Source: Rodentolepis nana
Taxonomy: Eukaryota > Platyhelminthes > Cestoda > Cyclophyllidea > Hymenolepididae
DNA: 10,664 bases
Reading direction: 5' to 3'
Assembly: GCA_900617975.1 (NCBI GenBank)
Contig: UZAE01002002.1
Location: 1-10,664 of the forward strand
How positions within the stretch are numbered: the first letter of the stretch is position 1; every line of letters starts with the position of its first letter. A program made the position numbers and the translations under genes. Below the pieces are notes generated by a model. It was not told the origin of the DNA, ran no database searches, and saw only the letters and a list, made by a program, of their open reading frames with translations. Below are positions 8,402 to 10,664 of the stretch, in pieces.

Positions 8402-10156
8402 GTATGCTTTGCATTTGAAATCATTTTTTTAGGTTTCGTTTTAATGTTTTTTTTTTCGTTAGGCTGTGATATATCGCCGCCTTCCCTCCAATGCTTTTTC
8501 ACACTTCATTGGCACTGTAAGCGATATCAACATCCCACCATTTCTTCGACGTTTTGTTTTTGGGATCTATGTGTCACTAGCTCACTGCAATATGGAGGAA
8601 GCTAAAGAACCAAATGTCGCAATATACTCTACTTTGGGCGAGCTCTTCTCTCGTGAGCTTGCACCCGGAATTCGGACAGTTGATAAAAGTGCTATGCTCG
8701 TGAGTTCTCCATTCCTTCTTTAGTTCAGTGTGTAATATGTGTTTTTATACAACTTTTTAATCAATTTCCGTAAGTCTTCCTTGCTCTGATCTCCGTTTCT
8801 CATTGGCGGATCATGGGATCCTATTAGCCTCCATTGGTTTGAGTAAGTTTTTGACCTGTTACTAGAAAGACTTCAGCAGGCTTTATTGCTTTGAAGAATG
8901 AGCAGTCATTTTTACTCTACTTTAGTTATAACACGAGCTATAATTGGTTTATAGACTTCATATTCGTCTATGGAGATCTTGTAATTATTCGCATTTAATT
9001 GCATTTAGTTAGAATTTGAGTCTATTCTTGGGCTCATTTACTGATAGCTATTGAACTGTGCCCTTGGTCTCTCTATCAGTTAGTATGTTAAGCTTTTTTT
9101 CCTCTCTGAAGAATTGTCCTTGTGACGGAACCGTTGTCTACGCTGGTCCTGTGGATGGCGATCAGCAGCCATTGTTGGCTCAAGTGAAAGGGAAGACATA
9201 TAGCGTTGAAGAGTTTCTGGGGCCTCTGCTTCCTGAAAAGCATTTGCGACCTAAAGCTGAGGGCAGCAATAGCCGTCTCTACCAATGTGTGATCTATCTT
9301 TGCCCAGGGGATTATCATCGCTTCCACTCTCCCACTGACTGGATTGTCAAGGTGCGTCGACACTTTACAGGTAATTTAATTGGTTTCTCTTTGCAAGCTC
9401 TACTGCTTTTTTCTTTTGCCGTCTCCTATTGTTACGTTTTCTTGTCCTTTCATTTAAGTTCCTTTAGGTTTCCAACTATACTATTATTAGAGGTACTGAT
9501 TTCATCCATTCCATTATGTGCCTTCTGCACCAATAAGTTCGAGAATGCAAAGACAAGTATAGGTGTGGTTGATGCTATTTTTGGTAAAGCAAAAATAAGG
9601 ACTATAAAGTGGTCAGAAAAGTGAATATTGTTGGATTGGTTGAAATTATTGTTGAATAAAATATCGAAAACTAATTGCGTTAGGTCTATCGAACAAAATA
9701 AGTAAATTGATCTTTTCTTTTATCTCTGTGTTATTTCTCACAGGAAAGTTGCTTTCTGTGCGTCCCTCCTTCGTTCAGAAAATTCCCGGCGTCTTTACTC
9801 TCAACGAACGTGTGGTGTACCTCGGTGAATGGCGCTACGGTTTCATGAGCCTAACAGCAGTTGGTGCCGCAGGTGTTGGGTCGGTGGTAGCATCCGGAAG
9901 TTTGGATCCATCCCTCAACACAAATCCACGTTCGCTCGAGCCTCAAAGGGCCCTGGAACCGGGTCTTCATTTCGATGAGGTATTCATTCCAACTGCTGTG
10001 GAAAAACTGACTTCTGGGGCTCCCGTTGGGTACTTTAAGATGGGTTCAACCATTGTCTTGGTGTTTGAAGGACCTGATAGTGGCTTTGAATGGACCGTGA
10101 AATCAGGAGACAAAGTCAAATTCGGACAGGCGCTGATGCGAAAGGAGAGGAATTAG
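8177..10156 (+). CDS. PISD: Mitochondrial phosphatidylserine decarboxylase proenzyme (four exons)
   Basis: This enzyme converts phosphatidylserine to phosphatidylethanolamine in the inner mitochondrial membrane, using a pyruvoyl group made by self-cleavage. Joining 8177-8401, 8463-8699, 9112-9370 and 9744-10156 gives 1134 nt (377 residues plus TAG), close to the length of animal PISD. Residues 1-61 contain no Asp or Glu but many Arg and Lys, as in a matrix-targeting presequence, followed by a membrane segment at about 43-61. The STLGELFSREL block (about 131-141) is typical of the family. By analogy with the E. coli Asp-His-Ser triad, the catalytic residues are Asp159 (PCDG), His226 in GDYHRFHSP (with His223) and Ser342 in MGST. 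Cleavage at Gly341-Ser342 would give a beta chain of about 341 residues and an alpha chain of 36. The start is the first in-frame ATG after a TAA at 8138-8140 and has A at -3. Two motif variants stand out: MGST for the usual LGST, and SVRP where human has SVNP. Family assignment is secure. Confidence 0.96.
8402..8462 (+). other. PISD: PISD intron 1 (61 bp)
   Basis: GTATGC donor and TTCGTTAG acceptor after a T-rich tract; phase 0. Another AG at 8432-8433 would also follow a T tract but gives no family match downstream. The intron is almost the same size as two introns (60 and 63 bp) in the opposite-strand gene, which suggests a minimal intron class in this genome. Confidence 0.88.
8463..8699 (+). 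CDS. PISD: PISD exon 2: start of the catalytic domain
   Basis: Encodes residues 76-154 (79 codons, phase 0 at both ends). The acceptor follows a long T tract ending TTCGTTAG, and the donor is a consensus GTGAGT. The block AVIYRRLPSN...IPPFLRRFVFGIY lines up with the human segment VALYKSVPTRLLSR...LPHWLRRPVYSLY. It is followed by the FSREL-x-P-x-x-R signature at about 137-146. A GTG that looks like a start at 8466 is internal to this exon. Confidence 0.92.
8700..9111 (+). other. PISD: PISD intron 2 (412 bp)
   Basis: Consensus GTGAGT donor, phase 0, closing with a pyrimidine-rich acceptor. The interior is T-rich on the coding strand, and I see no further exon, repeat or RNA gene in it. Confidence 0.88.
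9112..9370 (+). CDS. PISD: PISD exon 3: catalytic Asp and His
   Basis: Encodes residues 155-240 plus the first base of codon 241. The acceptor TTTTTTTCCTCTCTGAAG has a strong pyrimidine tract, and the donor is ACAG|GTAATT (phase 1). The exon carries PCDGTVVYAG (triad Asp159), the family block VKGKTYSVEEFLGP, and CVIYLCPGDYHRFHSPTDW with His223 and His226. Eighteen codons upstream of 9112 are open but intronic, as they have no family similarity. Confidence 0.94.
9371..9743 (+). other. PISD: PISD intron 3 (373 bp)
   Basis: GTAATT donor and TTTCTCACAG acceptor, phase 1. The reading frame stays open by chance for some 80 codons into the intron, but that translation is hydrophobic filler with no family similarity. 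Nothing else is recognisable inside. Confidence 0.9.
9744..10156 (+). CDS. PISD: PISD exon 4: autocleavage site and C-terminus
   Basis: Completes Gly241 from a phase-1 junction (acceptor TTTCTCACAG) and runs to residue 377 and a TAG stop. It contains NERVVYLGEWRYGF, then LTAVGAAGVGSV, and KMGSTIVLVFEGP with the predicted cleavage Gly341-Ser342. Leu is usual before GST; Met is here. A segment of about 35 residues between GSV and the FDEVF region (about 289-319) is poorly conserved, as expected for the variable loop before the cleavage site. Confidence 0.95.
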
Positions 10157-10183
10157 ATTACTGAAATCATACTTTGCATAGAC

Positions 10184-10189
10184 AATAGA
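10184..10189 (+). terminator. Possible PISD polyadenylation signal (AATAGA)
   Basis: No AATAAA lies within the first 150 bp after the PISD stop. AATAGA, a known weak variant, sits 28 bp past it and is followed by T-rich and GT-rich sequence (CTTTTTTATAAGTTTGTTAT), the usual downstream context. This is the best candidate but is not decisive. Confidence 0.3.
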
Positions 10190-10612
10190 TACCTTCTTTT
10201 TTATAAGTTTGTTATCCTTTTTCTCATTTTGGCTCTTAATATGATTTTCCCTAAGTGAGATTAGTGCAATTAATTAAGTTATTAATATTTTGAGAATGCC
10301 ATATTTTGATCATGAGGGGGGGATAGATGGTCACTACAAAAGGTGAGAGGAATTGGGTTACTATGCGGTGAAGACCTGGAGGAGTCTTACAAAGGGTAAC
10401 TTTGTCTAACCCAGAACGGTCAATTACAGAAACCAATTATGTTGTCCCGCGTTAGACTCGAGAGATTTTGATACTACTCGTTCAGATATCTAGTAGAAGT
10501 CCATTGTGTACTATGTCAGTACTGCTGATGAATAATGTACGAGTACACTGATAAACGATGAGTTACTAATTTTCTGCACTAAAGGACGGAGGTCCAACAT
10601 TACCACTGTATG

Positions 10613-10615
<3 letters not shown>

Positions 10616-10664
<49 letters not shown>
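10616..10664. repeat. (TA)n tract running off the window end
   Basis: At least 49 bp of alternating A/T with no interruption, truncated by the window edge, so its true length is unknown. Confidence 0.98.

Larger units (their letters stand above)
10157..10664. other. PISD 3' flank with a segment of different composition
   Basis: The first part is T-rich 3' UTR-like sequence. From about 10311 (a run of seven G begins the change) to about 10615 the DNA looks more balanced in composition, then passes directly into the (TA)n tract. No reading frame with recognisable protein motifs is present. This could be a fragment of a dispersed repeat ending in a simple-repeat tail, or merely unique flank. 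Confidence 0.35.

Noticed and set aside
9088..9363. Minus-strand frame of 91 codons
   Set aside because: Antisense shadow of PISD exon 3, whose plus-strand product is clearly conserved.
10251..10436. Minus-strand frame of 61 codons after PISD
   Set aside because: No motif and no splice or promoter context; spans the suspected repeat boundary.
10518..10560. Hammerhead ribozyme suggested by CTGATGA near a hairpin
   Set aside because: The required GAAA is not in register after a stem II, and no closing helices I and III can be drawn around it.

Overview
The window looks like AT-rich nuclear DNA from an invertebrate animal. Coding segments are short and interrupted by GT-AG introns, several only about 60 bp long. 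Non-coding DNA is extensive and holds simple repeats ((CA)n, poly-C, (TA)n). I see no operons, Shine-Dalgarno sites, CRISPR array or prokaryotic mobile element. The mix of roughly 60 bp introns, AT richness and acceptor-like signals just upstream of start codons would suit a parasitic flatworm (cestode or trematode), but the sequence alone does not prove the taxon.

Layout. Positions 1-3123 are AT-rich and contain no gene I can support; weak candidate 3' exons for the neighbouring minus-strand gene lie at about 2629-2976. Positions 3124-7585 hold a minus-strand gene that I rebuilt from seven exons. Every junction has GT..AG borders and a matching codon phase. The minimal product is about 351 residues, rich in Ser and Pro with one charged helix, and I do not recognise it. 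Its last exon is the least certain part. Positions 7586-8176 are a short region between two divergent genes, with two CACGTG E-boxes and acceptor-like signals before both start codons. Positions 8177-10156 hold a complete four-exon plus-strand gene for mitochondrial phosphatidylserine decarboxylase (PISD), 377 residues. Positions 10157-10664 are 3' flank: a weak polyadenylation signal, a stretch of different composition, and a (TA)n tract that runs off the window end.

How the genes relate. PISD makes phosphatidylethanolamine from phosphatidylserine at the inner mitochondrial membrane. The divergent gene has no evident link to that pathway; the shared intergenic region could co-regulate the two, but that is inference.

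I found no convincing exotic system. The most useful discoveries are the unrecognised spliced gene, which is spread over exons too small to be noticed as ORFs, and the exact exon structure of PISD with two substitutions in conserved motifs.
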